Below are positions 11,839 through 22,100 of a stretch of 64,000 nucleotides of DNA, one piece after another (position 1 is the stretch's first letter; each line of letters opens with the position of its first letter). Source of the stretch: Phytophthora colocasiae (taxonomy: Eukaryota; Oomycota; Peronosporomycetes; Peronosporales; Peronosporaceae); NCBI GenBank assembly GCA_018806915.1, contig JAGKQI010000021.1, positions 124,001-188,000 of the forward strand, written 5' to 3'. The notes under the pieces were generated by a model. It was given only the letters and a program-made list of their open reading frames with translations, was not told where the DNA came from and did not search any database. Made by a program: the position numbers and the translations under genes.

Positions 11839-11997
11839 AGTGAACTGGGGGTCATTGCAGTGTATGTTCTATGTGGTTCTCTTCTTCGTGTTCGTCTTCT
11901 TCTTGCGGGTTCAAGAAGAAGAATTCGCGGACGAATCCATTAAGCGTCTTCGTCGACCAAACTAAATAGACTAAACCAACAAACTAATCCCCCCTTA

Positions 11998-12627
11998 TTA
12001 CTTGCTGTTGTTGACTTGAACTTCGTTAGCGAGTTTCTTGAGATACTCGAGCTTTTCCCCTCCAGCAACGCGGATACTGACCCATTCCTCCATTCTTTCT
12101 CCACCAATTCGATCGTAGAACGACAGAGCTCCTTCGTTCCACCGTAGACACGACCACTCTAGTCTCCCATTGCCTTCGCTGATACGTTGAGTTTCTTCGG
12201 CCAATGCACCAAATAGGAGCGTCGCCAGTCCTCGTCGACGGAATTCCGGTCGAACGTAAAGATCCTCGAGGTATACACCGGGAGATGCCAACCACGTGCT
12301 GTAGTTGTAGAAGAACAACGCCATAGCCGCGATCTTGTCGCCGATAGTTAACACGAAGCAATGTGCCACCTTGCGGCTCGGAGCACTCGTCAATGGGAAC
12401 CCACGAGTGTGTTCGGTTGGCGCGTCATCGGCGAAATTGACCGTCTCCAGTAGCTTTTCCGGTGTGGCTTTGTTTGAGTCCGACTCCTTCTCGAAGTCGG
12501 CCAGTTCCTGGATCATAACAGAGATCTCGTGCACATCTGCACGCAAGGCACGACGGATCTGAGGCTGCTGCGTCGCCATTGAGGGAGAAAAGATCGATCC
12601 GGAAGTGATCTCCAATTGGTCAGACAT
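11998..12627 (-). CDS. GNAT-family N-acetyltransferase, diamine/thialysine acetyltransferase-like (SAT-like)
   Basis: 209 aa, single exon. The GNAT fold is clear: N-terminal IRRALRADVHEISVMIQELADFE, the beta4 region GVYLEDLYVRPEFRRRGLATLLF with the acetyl-CoA binding motif RRRGLA, and the C-terminal RLEWSCLRWNEGALSFYDRIG that is typical of spermidine/spermine and thialysine N-acetyltransferases (SAT1/SAT2). Predicted reaction is transfer of acetyl from acetyl-CoA to a small amine. The ATG at 12627 gives 16 extra residues before a second ATG at 12579; the alignable domain begins after the second, so the shorter form is possible. No targeting signal seen. Confidence 0.85.
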   Translation of the reverse strand: MSDQLEITSGSIFSPSMATQQPQIRRALRADVHEISVMIQELADFEKESDSNKATPEKLLETVNFADDAPTEHTRGFPLTSAPSRKVAHCFVLTIGDKIAAMALFFYNYSTWLASPGVYLEDLYVRPEFRRRGLATLLFGALAEETQRISEGNGRLEWSCLRWNEGALSFYDRIGGERMEEWVSIRVAGGEKLEYLKKLANEVQVNNSK

Positions 12628-12739
12628 GGATCAGGTCAGAGTTTCATCGGGTCAAGGTCTCGTTTATGACGTTGCACTTCTTGTCAAGTGCAAGTACAAG
12701 AAGTGTAAAAACAATTGAAGGGAGTTCTGTGAACATTAC

Positions 12740-13906
12740 TTAGAACTCGTACTCACACTCTAGAACGGGGTCTGATCTTGGTGCGGTTTGCTTTGTTCCG
12801 GTGTACTTGATGGTCACGACCTTCTTCTCGACTGCTGCGATACGAGCTGCCTCAGCAATGATCGTGTTCATACGTGACGCGCCCCAGTGAACACGAGGGT
12901 TGGCATTTCCTTGCACCACGTCGATGAAGCTGTCGAGCTCAAGCTGATAGGCCTCGCGGAATCGCTCGGGGAAGGAGTGTAGCAGCGTATCAGCAGTGAT
13001 TCCTGTCTTGATGGACTGTACCAACGCAGTTTTGCTTGGGTTCTGCACCTGCAGCATTCCATGCTCGCCAGCTACTTCGATCCGTTGGTCGTAGCCGTAC
13101 GCAGCACTGCGGCTCAGATCCATGGTGCAAACCACACCCGTAGTGGGGAATTCAAGCCATACACTGGCTTTGTCCATCACGTTAAGCTCTCGCAGCTCTG
13201 ATGACAAGCTCGTTCCGTGCGCGTACACCTTGGTCGGGTACTCACCCACAAGATCACACACGTAGTCGATATCGTGCACTGCGAGGTCGTGAAACGGGTC
13301 CCCTCCAGTCTTTAGGAACTCCACGGGTGGACACGGGTGATCACGGAAGACTGTGTGGATAGACTGCAGCTTCCCGATGCTCTTCTTGTCCACACATTGG
13401 ACTCGGAGAGCCTCGTAGCTCGGGTCGAACCTCCGTTGGAAGGAGCAGAAGAGTTTCACCTCGTTCTTGTGACACACTTGGTATGCAGCGTCAATTTCAT
13501 CCACCAGAGCTGCAACAGGCTTCTCAATGCCAATTGCTTTAACTCTCTTGCCCAATACACCAGAACTGCAGTCGTTGATGAGCTGCAAGTGGGTTGGGGT
13601 GGGGGTTGAGATCCAGACACCGTCCACTACCTCGTTCTTGCGTTGTAGAGCGTCCCCAGCCTCCGTGAGACTTGCAAAACACTCCGTTCCGTATTGGCTA
13701 CTCAATTCTTGCAGTTGATCAGCGCTTGCATTGGAATCAACGATGGCAGCGATTGAAACGCGTGGATCGTTCTGCATTCCGGCCAACCGGATCCGTCCCA
13801 TGCGACCAGTGCCTACTACCGCCAGATTGAGACGGTTGGAGGCGGATGCGAACGTACGCAAAGCAGAAGAGCGTGGAAGGCAGCGGTATCCACGGGAGAA
13901 GAGCAT
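12740..13906 (-). CDS. Gfo/Idh/MocA-family oxidoreductase (myo-inositol 2-dehydrogenase-like), probably mitochondrial
   Basis: 388 aa, single exon. Residues 1-26 (MLFSRGYRCLPRSSALRTFA...) are basic, Ser/Arg-rich and lack acidic residues, as in mitochondrial leaders. The Rossmann start is LAVVGTGRMGRIRLAG (G-x-G-x-x-G), then AAIVDSN, GVWISTPTPTHLQLI and the family EKP motif (IEKPVAAL). The C-terminal domain has the GGDPFHDLAVHDIDYVCDL block with the catalytic Asp/His expected of inositol dehydrogenases. It would oxidise a cyclitol or sugar using NAD(P). The gene is divergent from the EttA-like gene. An Inr (TCATTCCT) lies 21-28 nt upstream of the ATG. Confidence 0.85.
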   Translation of the reverse strand: MLFSRGYRCLPRSSALRTFASASNRLNLAVVGTGRMGRIRLAGMQNDPRVSIAAIVDSNASADQLQELSSQYGTECFASLTEAGDALQRKNEVVDGVWISTPTPTHLQLINDCSSGVLGKRVKAIGIEKPVAALVDEIDAAYQVCHKNEVKLFCSFQRRFDPSYEALRVQCVDKKSIGKLQSIHTVFRDHPCPPVEFLKTGGDPFHDLAVHDIDYVCDLVGEYPTKVYAHGTSLSSELRELNVMDKASVWLEFPTTGVVCTMDLSRSAAYGYDQRIEVAGEHGMLQVQNPSKTALVQSIKTGITADTLLHSFPERFREAYQLELDSFIDVVQGNANPRVHWGASRMNTIIAEAARIAAVEKKVVTIKYTGTKQTAPRSDPVLECEYEF

Positions 13907-13926
13907 TGCGGCGAAGAGGACACTTC

Positions 13927-13934
13927 AGGAATGA
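13927..13934 (-). promoter_or_regulatory. Oomycete Inr element of the Gfo/Idh/MocA gene
   Basis: TCATTCCT on the minus strand, 21-28 nt upstream of the ATG at 13906; no good FPR follows it. Confidence 0.4.
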
Positions 13935-14263
13935 CACAGTCCGATTGACACAGGTTGAAGCGGGTGGACATCACTGATCACGTGATGATGATTGGTTGAA
14001 AGGACTTTTGACCAATTAAAAGAGAGTATTTTCCTTTTTGCTGAGTGCTGCTGCAACCACACTAGCGGGATTGCCGCTCGATGCGCTGTTCATTTTACAG
14101 CTTCAAGGTGTTGCGGCCAGGCTTCATGTACATGCGCAACCCATACTTTAACAGTCTTGGCCTTCACGCCATCCAAGTTGCCTAATTTATGTGTGATACA
14201 CTATTTGAATTGTCGTCTGAATGTCGTTCCAACTGCATCGATCTCCTCCGCTCAGCCACCGCA

Positions 14264-16033
14264 ATGCTCTCTCGTCGAGTCGCTTCGCGCTCCATTGCGC
14301 TACGCAGTCAGCGCAGCTCCTCACTGGCTCCCAATTGGCTGGCAACACTACAACATCCTTGCAATGCTGTACGCGGATTTGCAGCTCCATCAGGTGCAAA
14401 TGCCGGCGGTGGTGTGCCCGGAGACTTTGTGTGTCATCTTAAGGATGTTGGTGTGACTATTCCAGGCGGAAAGAAGCTCTTTGAGCGCGTAAGCTTGGGC
14501 TTCCTGCGTGGAGCTAAGATTGGTGTTTTGGGTGCTAATGGTAGTGGTAAATCCACGCTACTTAAAGTCGTTGCCGGTGTGAGCAAAGACTTTGACGGAG
14601 AACGTTGGGTCAAGGATGGTCTGAAAGTGGGTTATTTACCGCAGGAGCCCCAGTTAGACCCCACCAAGAACGTCTACGAGAACATTATGGACGGATTAAA
14701 GGAGAGTCAAACGTTGTTGGCTAAATTCGATGAAGTTTCCATGGCTATGGGTGAACCAGACGCTGATTTCGATGCGCTGTTGGAGGAACAGGCCAAGCTA
14801 CAGGATCAGATCGAACACTTGGGCTGTTGGGATCTGAGTCATGAGGTGGAGAAGGCTATGGCAGCTCTACGAGTGCCTGCTGCTGATGCCGACGTGGAGG
14901 TACTTTCAGGTGGAGAACGACGTCGTGTTGCATTGTGCCGATTGCTCCTAGAGAAACCGGATATGTTGCTGCTCGATGAGCCTACGAACCACTTGGACGC
15001 TGAGTCTGTGCACTGGTTAGAGGACTTTTTGCAGAAGTACCGAGGCACGGTGCTGTCCATCACGCACGACCGCTACTTCCTGGATAATGTGGCTGGATGG
15101 GTGCTGGAGCTCGACCGTGGAGAGACTTACGCGTATGAAGGCAACTACACCCAGTGGTTGACTCAACGTCGCAACCGCTTCAACATGCAGCGCAAGAGCG
15201 ACGCGATTCGAGCCAAGCAAATTGCGTCCGAGATCGCCTGGTCTCGTGACCACCAGGGCAGTAAGAAGGCGAACAAAGCACGTCTGAAAAAGCTGCAAGA
15301 GATGGAGTCCAGTGGCTTCCGAGCTTCATCTCGTGTTGAAGAAGGCCAGATCGTGGTGCCGTCTGGTGTTCGTCTGGGCAACAAGGTCATTAAGGTGAAT
15401 AATCTGCGCAAGAAGCTTGATGACGGTCGCGTACTATTCGACAAGCTATCGTTTGAGATCCCACCGCATGCCATCGTAGGCATTGTAGGCGGTAACGGTA
15501 TGGGCAAGTCAACGCTGTTTAACATCATCGCAGGAGTGGAAGAGCCGGACGAAGGCAGTGTGGAGCTCGGTAAGACTGTGAGTCTTGGGTTTGTGAGCCA
15601 AAGTCGTGATGAACTGAGCGGTAGACGCTCTGTGTACGAAGAGATTTCGGGAGACAACGAGTTCGTGGAGATCGGCGGAGACCGGATCAACACACGCGCG
15701 TACATTGCAAGCTTCAATCTGCGTGGAGGGATGCAAGAGAAGAAGGTGGGAAGTCTCAGTGGAGGTGAGCGCAATCGTGTTCATCTGGCCAAGATGTTGC
15801 TGGGTGGCCACAATGTGGTGATGCTCGATGAGCCTACGAACGACCTGGATGTGGACACGCTACGGTCGCTGGAAGCTGCTCTGACGGATTTCGACGGTGT
15901 GTCGATGGTCATTTCCCACGATCGCTGGTTCCTGGACCGCATTTGCTCCCACATCATCGCGTTCGAAGGCGATGGACGCGTCGAGTTCTTTGATGGCAAC
16001 TACAGCGAGTACGAAAGGGAACGGAAGCAGTAG
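14264..16033 (+). CDS. ettA-like: ABC-F family ATPase, EttA-like, mitochondrially targeted
   Basis: 589 aa from the ATG at 14264; the frame is open further upstream, but this ATG begins a clean leader (MLSRRVASRSIALRSQRSSS...RGFAAP). Two ABC domains without membrane spans: Walker A GANGSGKST, signature LSGGERRRVALCRLLL, Walker B MLLLDEPTNHLDAES; then an arm/linker rich in charged helix (RKSDAIRAKQIASEIAWSRD), then Walker A GGNGMGKST, signature LSGGERNRVHLAKMLL, Walker B VVMLDEPTNDLD. The arrangement and sequence are those of bacterial EttA/YjjK, the energy-dependent translational throttle that binds the ribosomal E site. The leader implies a role on mitochondrial ribosomes; that is inference. 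It is divergent from the dehydrogenase gene across 357 nt. Confidence 0.9.
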   Translation: MLSRRVASRSIALRSQRSSSLAPNWLATLQHPCNAVRGFAAPSGANAGGGVPGDFVCHLKDVGVTIPGGKKLFERVSLGFLRGAKIGVLGANGSGKSTLLKVVAGVSKDFDGERWVKDGLKVGYLPQEPQLDPTKNVYENIMDGLKESQTLLAKFDEVSMAMGEPDADFDALLEEQAKLQDQIEHLGCWDLSHEVEKAMAALRVPAADADVEVLSGGERRRVALCRLLLEKPDMLLLDEPTNHLDAESVHWLEDFLQKYRGTVLSITHDRYFLDNVAGWVLELDRGETYAYEGNYTQWLTQRRNRFNMQRKSDAIRAKQIASEIAWSRDHQGSKKANKARLKKLQEMESSGFRASSRVEEGQIVVPSGVRLGNKVIKVNNLRKKLDDGRVLFDKLSFEIPPHAIVGIVGGNGMGKSTLFNIIAGVEEPDEGSVELGKTVSLGFVSQSRDELSGRRSVYEEISGDNEFVEIGGDRINTRAYIASFNLRGGMQEKKVGSLSGGERNRVHLAKMLLGGHNVVMLDEPTNDLDVDTLRSLEAALTDFDGVSMVISHDRWFLDRICSHIIAFEGDGRVEFFDGNYSEYERERKQ

Positions 16034-16142
16034 GTTGCAGTATTTTTCAACATAGAGACGCTTTCTTGAATGTTTTAGCTCTGTATCGGTGTATATGTAT
16101 GCATTAGCCAGTGGCTTCACCTTTTTCATAAGGGTTTGGAGC

Positions 16143-17354
16143 TTACTCGCTCCTACGCGCGAGCTCCTTGAGCAGTTCACCCGTCGAGAGTGTCTCCAGG
16201 TCCACAGCAGGCACATCAAGCCAGTCCACCGGGTTCTTGAGCACCTCCAGCGTCTTCTCCTCCCACGAGCCAGTGGCAGGTTTGTTCATGTACTCCCAAC
16301 GAGCTGTCAAAGGCAGCGACATGAGGATGGATTCCACACGAGAACCGGGAGTCAACAGACCGAACTTGGTGCCACGGTCGTACATGATGTTGAACTCGAC
16401 GTAGCGGCCACGACGAAGCTGCTGCCACTCCTTCTGTTGCTTGGTGAACGGCAAGTCCTTGCGCTTGTTGAGGATCGGCACATAAGCGTCCAGCATCGAA
16501 TTGGCGCAGTTCCGGATCATCTGGAAATTCTCCTCGGACGTATCCGTGAGATCATCAAAGAAAAAACCACCGACACCACGTCCTTCCTGACGGTGAGGGA
16601 TGTAGAAGTACTCGTCACAAGCCTTCTTCCACTTAGGGTAAATGGCAGGGTCGTTCTTGTCCAGTTGCGTCTTGTACACAGCGTGGAAGTGACGCGCATC
16701 CTCTTCGAAGAGGTAACTGGGTGTAAGATCGGCACCACCACCGAACCAGCCGATCTTCTTGGCCTTCCCGTCCTTGTCAAGGTATCCCGTCTCCACTTCA
16801 AAGTAACGGTAGTTAAGGTGGATCGTAGGGGCCATCGGGTTGTGCGGATGCATCACAAGACTCACTCCACAGGCGTAAAACGGGAGTTCCGCTCCTTCTT
16901 TCAAGTCTTTGCCTCGTGCCGTCATCTGCTTCACAGCAGCAGGTGGCAACTTGCCGTGGATGATGGATACACCCACACCAGCCTTCTCAAAGACGTTGCC
17001 ATCTTGCAAAATGCGACTGCGCCCGCCTCCACCATGTCCCTCCCGTTCCCATTTATCCTCACGGAACTTTTTGCCATCAACCGCTTCAATTCCAGCGCAA
17101 ATTTCGTCTTGAACACGAAGAATCAGCGCTTCCATACGCTTAGGCAATGGTGCTTTCGTGTCGAACTCAATGCTGCTCTTGGGCACTTTATCTTCGGACA
17201 CAGGTTGATACAGGAACTCGGACGTAGGGATGGAGCCTTTGCATTGACTGGATTCCTGTTGTTGCACGAAGTACGAGGCTCCAAGTGCAGCAGGCACAAC
17301 AGCAGCGGCAATCCACGGCCGCGAGGGCTTCAGTAACGAGCGGAAGTGACGCAT
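16143..17354 (-). CDS. HEM13: Coproporphyrinogen III oxidase (oxygen-dependent), organelle-leader copy
   Basis: 403 aa, single exon, starting at the ATG 17354-17352. Family blocks are all present: [79 protein letters not shown] and [15 protein letters not shown]. It converts coproporphyrinogen III to protoporphyrinogen IX using O2, a late heme step. The first 50 residues ([20 protein letters not shown]...ASYFVQQQ) are a basic leader followed by a short hydrophobic segment, as expected for the mitochondrial intermembrane space. A Cys-poor C-terminal extension ([18 protein letters not shown]) is absent from the tandem copy. A good Inr+FPR lies immediately upstream. Confidence 0.95.
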   Translation of the reverse strand: MRHFRSLLKPSRPWIAAAVVPAALGASYFVQQQESSQCKGSIPTSEFLYQPVSEDKVPKSSIEFDTKAPLPKRMEALILRVQDEICAGIEAVDGKKFREDKWEREGHGGGGRSRILQDGNVFEKAGVGVSIIHGKLPPAAVKQMTARGKDLKEGAELPFYACGVSLVMHPHNPMAPTIHLNYRYFEVETGYLDKDGKAKKIGWFGGGADLTPSYLFEEDARHFHAVYKTQLDKNDPAIYPKWKKACDEYFYIPHRQEGRGVGGFFFDDLTDTSEENFQMIRNCANSMLDAYVPILNKRKDLPFTKQQKEWQQLRRGRYVEFNIMYDRGTKFGLLTPGSRVESILMSLPLTARWEYMNKPATGSWEEKTLEVLKNPVDWLDVPAVDLETLSTGELLKELARRSE

Positions 17355-17361
17355 TGGGGAC

Positions 17362-17379
17362 AGCAAATCTCGGACTGAA
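17362..17379 (-). promoter_or_regulatory. Oomycete Inr+FPR core promoter of coproporphyrinogen oxidase copy 1
   Basis: TTCAGTCC (17379-17372) fits Inr and is followed by AGATTTGCT (17370-17362), close to the FPR consensus, ending 7 nt before the ATG. This very short leader supports the ATG at 17354 over longer readings. Confidence 0.55.
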
Positions 17380-17600
17380 CCTGAGGCTGTGAGCTAAAGT
17401 ATCCTCAGTGTACGTAGACACGCAGTGCGAACTTAACGAACAGACGAATCGGTTTAAAGAGGGTGATCTGTTTCTACAGTGTTGAAGTGCGTGGCAGCTC
17501 GATGATTTAGCTGGACATTAACTTGTTTTGATTTTTGTATTGAGTTGGATATCTACATGCATGAACGACAATGGTTTCAGTTAACTGTAGTAGAGGCCAC

Positions 17601-18632
17601 TTAGGGCTTAGCTTCCACCTTCAGCCAGTCAACATTCTTCAGCACCTCGAGAGTCTTGCCTTCCCATTCGTCGTCTTTAGGGGAGTGCATGTACTCCCAA
17701 CGGGCAGTGAGAGGCAGTGACATCATGATGGACTCTACTCGAGAGCCAGGCGTCAGTAGACCGAACTTGGTGCCGCGGTCGTACATGATGTTGAACTCGA
17801 CGTAACGGCCACGGCGAATCTGCTGCCGTTCCTTTTGCTCGTCAGTGAAGGGCATGTCCTTGCGGAGTTTCAGGATGGGAATGTAAGCGTCAAGCATTGA
17901 GTTGGCACAGTTGCGGATGCACTGGAAAGTCTCCTCCGAGGTATCGGTGAGATCATCGAAGAAGAAGCCACCAATGCCACGGTGTTCCTTGCGGTGAGGA
18001 ATGTAGAAGTATTCGTCACAAGCGTTCTTCATCTTGGGGTACCACGTGGGGTCTCGCTTGTCCAGTTGTGTCTTGTACACTGTGTGGAAGTGGCGAGCAT
18101 CCTCTTCGAACAGGAAGCTCGGAGTCAGGTCGGCACCTCCGCCAAACCAGCCAACCTTCTTGGCATTGCCTTGTTCATCCTTACCAACCTCGATTTCGAA
18201 GTACCGATAGTTGAGGTGGATCGTAGGAGCCATGGGGTTGCGTGGGTGCATCACGAGACTGATACCACACACGTAGAACGGTAGATCCTTTCCAACCGGA
18301 AGATCAGCATTGCGAGCGGTCATTTGCTGAGCAGCAGCAGCAGGTAGTGTGCCGTTGATGATGGAGACGGCAACACCAGCCTTCTCCATGACGTTGCCGT
18401 CCTGCAGGATACGACTGCGACCGCCACCTCCACCTTCACGTTCCCACTTGTCAGTGCGGAACTTCTTGCCGTCGACAGCTTCAATCCCGGCGCAGATCTC
18501 GTCCTGCACACGTAGAATGACGTGTTCCATGCGCTTGGGTAGGGGAGCAGAGGTGTCGAACTCAATGCTGTCCTTGGGCACCATGTCTTCTGACAGCGGG
18601 TGGTACAGGAATTCGGGTGAGGCAGTGGCCAT
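17601..18632 (-). CDS. HEM13: Coproporphyrinogen III oxidase (oxygen-dependent), leaderless copy
   Basis: 343 aa, single exon. It carries the same catalytic blocks as its neighbour ([79 protein letters not shown]). It starts MATASPEFLYHPLSEDMVPK, which aligns with residue about 45 of the neighbour, so the organelle leader and hydrophobic segment are absent and a cytosolic location is predicted. It is head-to-tail with copy 1 at a 246 nt spacing, a tandem duplication with divergent N- and C-termini. An Inr+FPR-like pair lies 30-49 nt upstream of the ATG. The copia element begins 107 nt upstream of the ATG and might affect its promoter. Confidence 0.95.
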   Translation of the reverse strand: MATASPEFLYHPLSEDMVPKDSIEFDTSAPLPKRMEHVILRVQDEICAGIEAVDGKKFRTDKWEREGGGGGRSRILQDGNVMEKAGVAVSIINGTLPAAAAQQMTARNADLPVGKDLPFYVCGISLVMHPRNPMAPTIHLNYRYFEIEVGKDEQGNAKKVGWFGGGADLTPSFLFEEDARHFHTVYKTQLDKRDPTWYPKMKNACDEYFYIPHRKEHRGIGGFFFDDLTDTSEETFQCIRNCANSMLDAYIPILKLRKDMPFTDEQKERQQIRRGRYVEFNIMYDRGTKFGLLTPGSRVESIMMSLPLTARWEYMHSPKDDEWEGKTLEVLKNVDWLKVEAKP

Positions 18633-18661
18633 TCTGGTGGTTAGTGCTTGTCGCTGGAGGA

Positions 18662-18681
18662 GGCAAATACAATACTGAGTG
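18662..18681 (-). promoter_or_regulatory. Inr+FPR-like core promoter of coproporphyrinogen oxidase copy 2
   Basis: ACTCAGTATT (18681-18672) then GTATTTGCC (18670-18662), both one base from consensus. The copia LTR starts 58 nt further upstream. Confidence 0.4.
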
Positions 18682-18739
18682 CGATTTCACCGCCACACAT
18701 TGCCTCGTGCAGATAGATGCCGCTAGAGGCAGCCAAGAC

Positions 18740-19078
18740 TATCAGTCGAGCGGGTCTTGCTCGGGTGCAACCCGCAGAGAACTATCGCCAGTGTCAAGGC
18801 CTGTCACTCAGGTGACGGGAAGGCTGGGGACCGTTCTGATGGACGTGATCTGCCCTAGTCTAAAGGGGGTTTTGATGCCTGATGGCTTTCCTCCTCTTGC
18901 TGTAGGTAACACGCAGCAAGTAAGAACAAATACACTTTTGGATTTACTCCACAACACACACTCGTGCCTTTCCTTACCTTTCCAGTGACAAGAAGAAGAC
19001 TCACGGCCCAAGGACGACGCTGAGGTTCCTGCACGACACAAGAGCGGCAGAGAACAAGACGACGCTAAAGAGCTGCTA
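18740..19078 (+). repeat. 5' LTR of Ty1/copia element
   Basis: 339 nt, near-identical to 23875-24213; flanked on its left by the target duplication AAGAC. Confidence 0.95.
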
Positions 19079-19090
19079 GGTTATGAGCCC
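19079..19090 (+). other. Primer binding site, complementary to tRNA-iMet anticodon arm
   Basis: GGTTATGAGCCC directly abuts the 5' LTR and is the complement of GGGCUCAUAACC, the anticodon stem-loop of eukaryotic initiator tRNA-Met. It implies priming by a cleaved half-tRNA, the mechanism known for Drosophila copia, rather than by the tRNA 3' CCA end. Confidence 0.75.
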
Positions 19091-19137
19091 AAAGGCTCTA
19101 CGAGGCTGTGAACGACAACAACTACTACTAGGAAGAC

Positions 19138-22100
19138 ATGAGTGCTGGAGTTGGTGGCGGTGGTGGTGCGGCTGCTGGTGCTGGTGCAGCTGCCGCGACA
19201 CAAGCTATTCGAGGGAGTTCAAAGGCTCCAAGATTCGAAGGGACGTTCGAGCTCTACAGGGTGGAGTTGCAACTCTACCTGGAAGATCGGGAATCGTGGG
19301 CAGTTGTGACTGGTGACGAAGTGCGAGACGCTGCGGACCGTGACCTACAGGCTATCTTCGACAAGAAGAATAGGACGGCCAAGGGAGCGATCCTGCGTGG
19401 ATTACGCGGGTGCCAAGAAGATGAAGTGAACAAGATATGTGCGATGGCTACAGCGAAAGAAATGTGGGACACCATCGTAGCTGACAAGACCGAGCGAGAC
19501 TACTCGTACGTGGCGCTGTTGAAGGCGCAGCTGTACAACACGAAGCATGTCAAGGGCCAGACGTTGACAGAGTATCTGGCGACCATGGTGCGGCTACGAC
19601 AGCAACTAAGTAGCATGGGAACTACTCATGCAGTGGACGACGATGAGATGTTGCGCGTCCTGACTATGGGCGTAATGTTGACGCATCCTGAGATTGTGGA
19701 ACAGTTCGACCTGCCGGTTCGCCAAGGAACACCATTGACCCTTCAGCAGTTCACCAATGCGCTGAGGTCGAAGGATGAACGACTTCGGATGACAGAAGTG
19801 ATGAACGGAGGCAGTGGTGCACCACAAGTGGTGATGAGTACAACCTCTGCGCCCAAGGACAAAGAGAAGAAGTTCAAGGGAAGCGGGGGAGCTTGGAAGA
19901 AGCGTAAGTGCTATCATTGTGGAAAGGCCGGGCACATTCGAGCGCAGTGCTGGCACTACATAAACAAGACAAAGAAGGTGGCGAGCGATGAGCATAAGGA
20001 AGAAACTGGGAAGACGGACAAGAAAAAGCAGAAGAAGAACAAGTCGAAGGCTGAGGACAAGCCGGGGGTTCGAGCTAACATGCTGATTCTGAACGAGAAT
20101 GCGCCGAAGGTCATGCGTAAGTACGCGAGCAGCAGCAGCAGTGACGACGAGGATGACGGTAAATTTCCCATGGTCGGTATGGTGGTTAAGTCGCAGTTGG
20201 CGGGCAAGCGAAGCTCGTGGATGCTGGACTGTGGCAGTTCCACGCATGTATGTGTGGACAAGGATATGTACTCAAGTGTAAAGAAGTCCAAAGCCATGTT
20301 CAAGGTCTGGACGGGTGAGATCACTAAGGGAGTTCTGTGTGGAGTCGTGAAGCTGAAGGTACCTAATGTGTATGGCGACACGATCGAGATGGAGCTCAAG
20401 GATGTGGAGTTCTCGCCTGAAGGAACTGTGAATTTAATTAGCCTGGGTAAAATGGAGAGCGAGGGATGGACCCCATCGTTCAGCGCGGCTGGCGTCACTC
20501 CACGAAGGTGCTGGCTGGATTCTGCCATTGGTCGACTGGAATTTGTAAAGAACGGATCTCACTATTGGCTAGAGACTGAGTTACCTGTTGATATGGTGAT
20601 GGCGACGCTGGATGCCGACGCTAGCCCACTAATGCTGTGGCACGAGCGACTGGGACACCTTAATGTATCGGCCATCAGGGACATGGTGGACCGAAATGTG
20701 GTGGACGGCATGGGCATTCCGAAGGATCTGTTCAACAAGAAGTTCCAGTGCCTAACGTGCATGGCAGCAAAGCGGCGTCGTATGTCGTACAAGAAGAGTG
20801 CCAAGGACAAGAGAACAAAAGTCAATTATGAGCGCTTGATGTCGGACACCTGCGATATGGGCAAGTACATACCTGGATCTGGAGGAACCCGATACTTTCA
20901 GCTGATTCAGGACGAGGGCTCCAGGTACAAGTGGTGCTACCCGGTGAAGAAGAAGAGTGACGCGAACGCAAATACCATTGCGCTCATAAAGAAATTGACC
21001 GCCAAAGGACACAGAATCAAGACATTTTCAAGTGACGGCGGTGGTGAATTTGTGAATGCTGAACTAGAGAAGTTTCTGGAGCAGAATGGGATTGATTTCG
21101 TACCGACGCACGCGTACACGCCGGAGGAGAATGCTCTGGTGGAAAAGTTGAATGGGGTATTGGCGAACAAAACCAGAACGACAATGCAGGCTGCGAACCT
21201 GCCGACGAAGTTGTGGCCGGAGGTGCTACGTTATATTGTGGATATTGACAATATGAGTGCGACTAAGGCGTTGAACGGGATGACACCATCAGAGAAACTG
21301 CATGGTAAGAAGCCGGACGTGGCGAAGTTACGCGTATGTGGATCAGTCGGGTTCGTGTACGTGCCAATGCCCAAGAGGAAGGACAAGCTGAGCCCCAAGG
21401 CAGACCCTGCGTTGCTACTTGGATTCGCGCATTCTGCCCCAGGGTATCGACTGTTGCATCTTCGAACTGGCAGAATTGTGGAGGCGAGAGACGTAAAGTT
21501 TCGCGAGGACGTGACAGTGAGCAAGAAGTACTTAGACGCATTATTACTTGGACATCAGAAGAACTACGACTACATACCGTTCGTGCCTCTTCCCGTTGAA
21601 TTCGTTGCCGAGGAGAGCGTACATGAGCGGAAAGTGCGTTCAGTGGAGTCAAGTATGCCAAGTGACGTCATATCTGCACGGGATATGCCTGTGGATGAGG
21701 ACGCGACAGTATCGAGTGACGAGTCGGAAGATGACGAACTGGTGGATCCCAGCGCAGGATTAATTGTTGGTGGACAAGGTGCTGCTGTACAAGGTGCTGT
21801 TGGACACGGTGCTGGTGGACAAGCAGTACAACCTCATGGACAACAACATGGAGGACCAGGACAAGTCCCACAGCCCCAGCAGCCACTAAGAAGATCTACT
21901 AGAGCGAGAAGGCCGAATGTACGCTTCTGTAATTACCAACTGCTGATGGGTGCTGAGGTCGGTGATCCGACGACGCTGGAGGAAGCAATGGACTCACCTC
22001 AATGGAAGGAATAGGAGGAAGCTCTAAGGAAGGAATACGAGTCGTTAGTAAAGAACGGAACATGGAAACTGGTGGACAGACCCAAGGACAATAATGGCCA

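Noticed and set aside
16089..17336. 415-codon plus-strand frame over coproporphyrinogen oxidase copy 1
   Set aside because: Exact complement of a gene with all catalytic motifs; a mirror frame of biased codon use.
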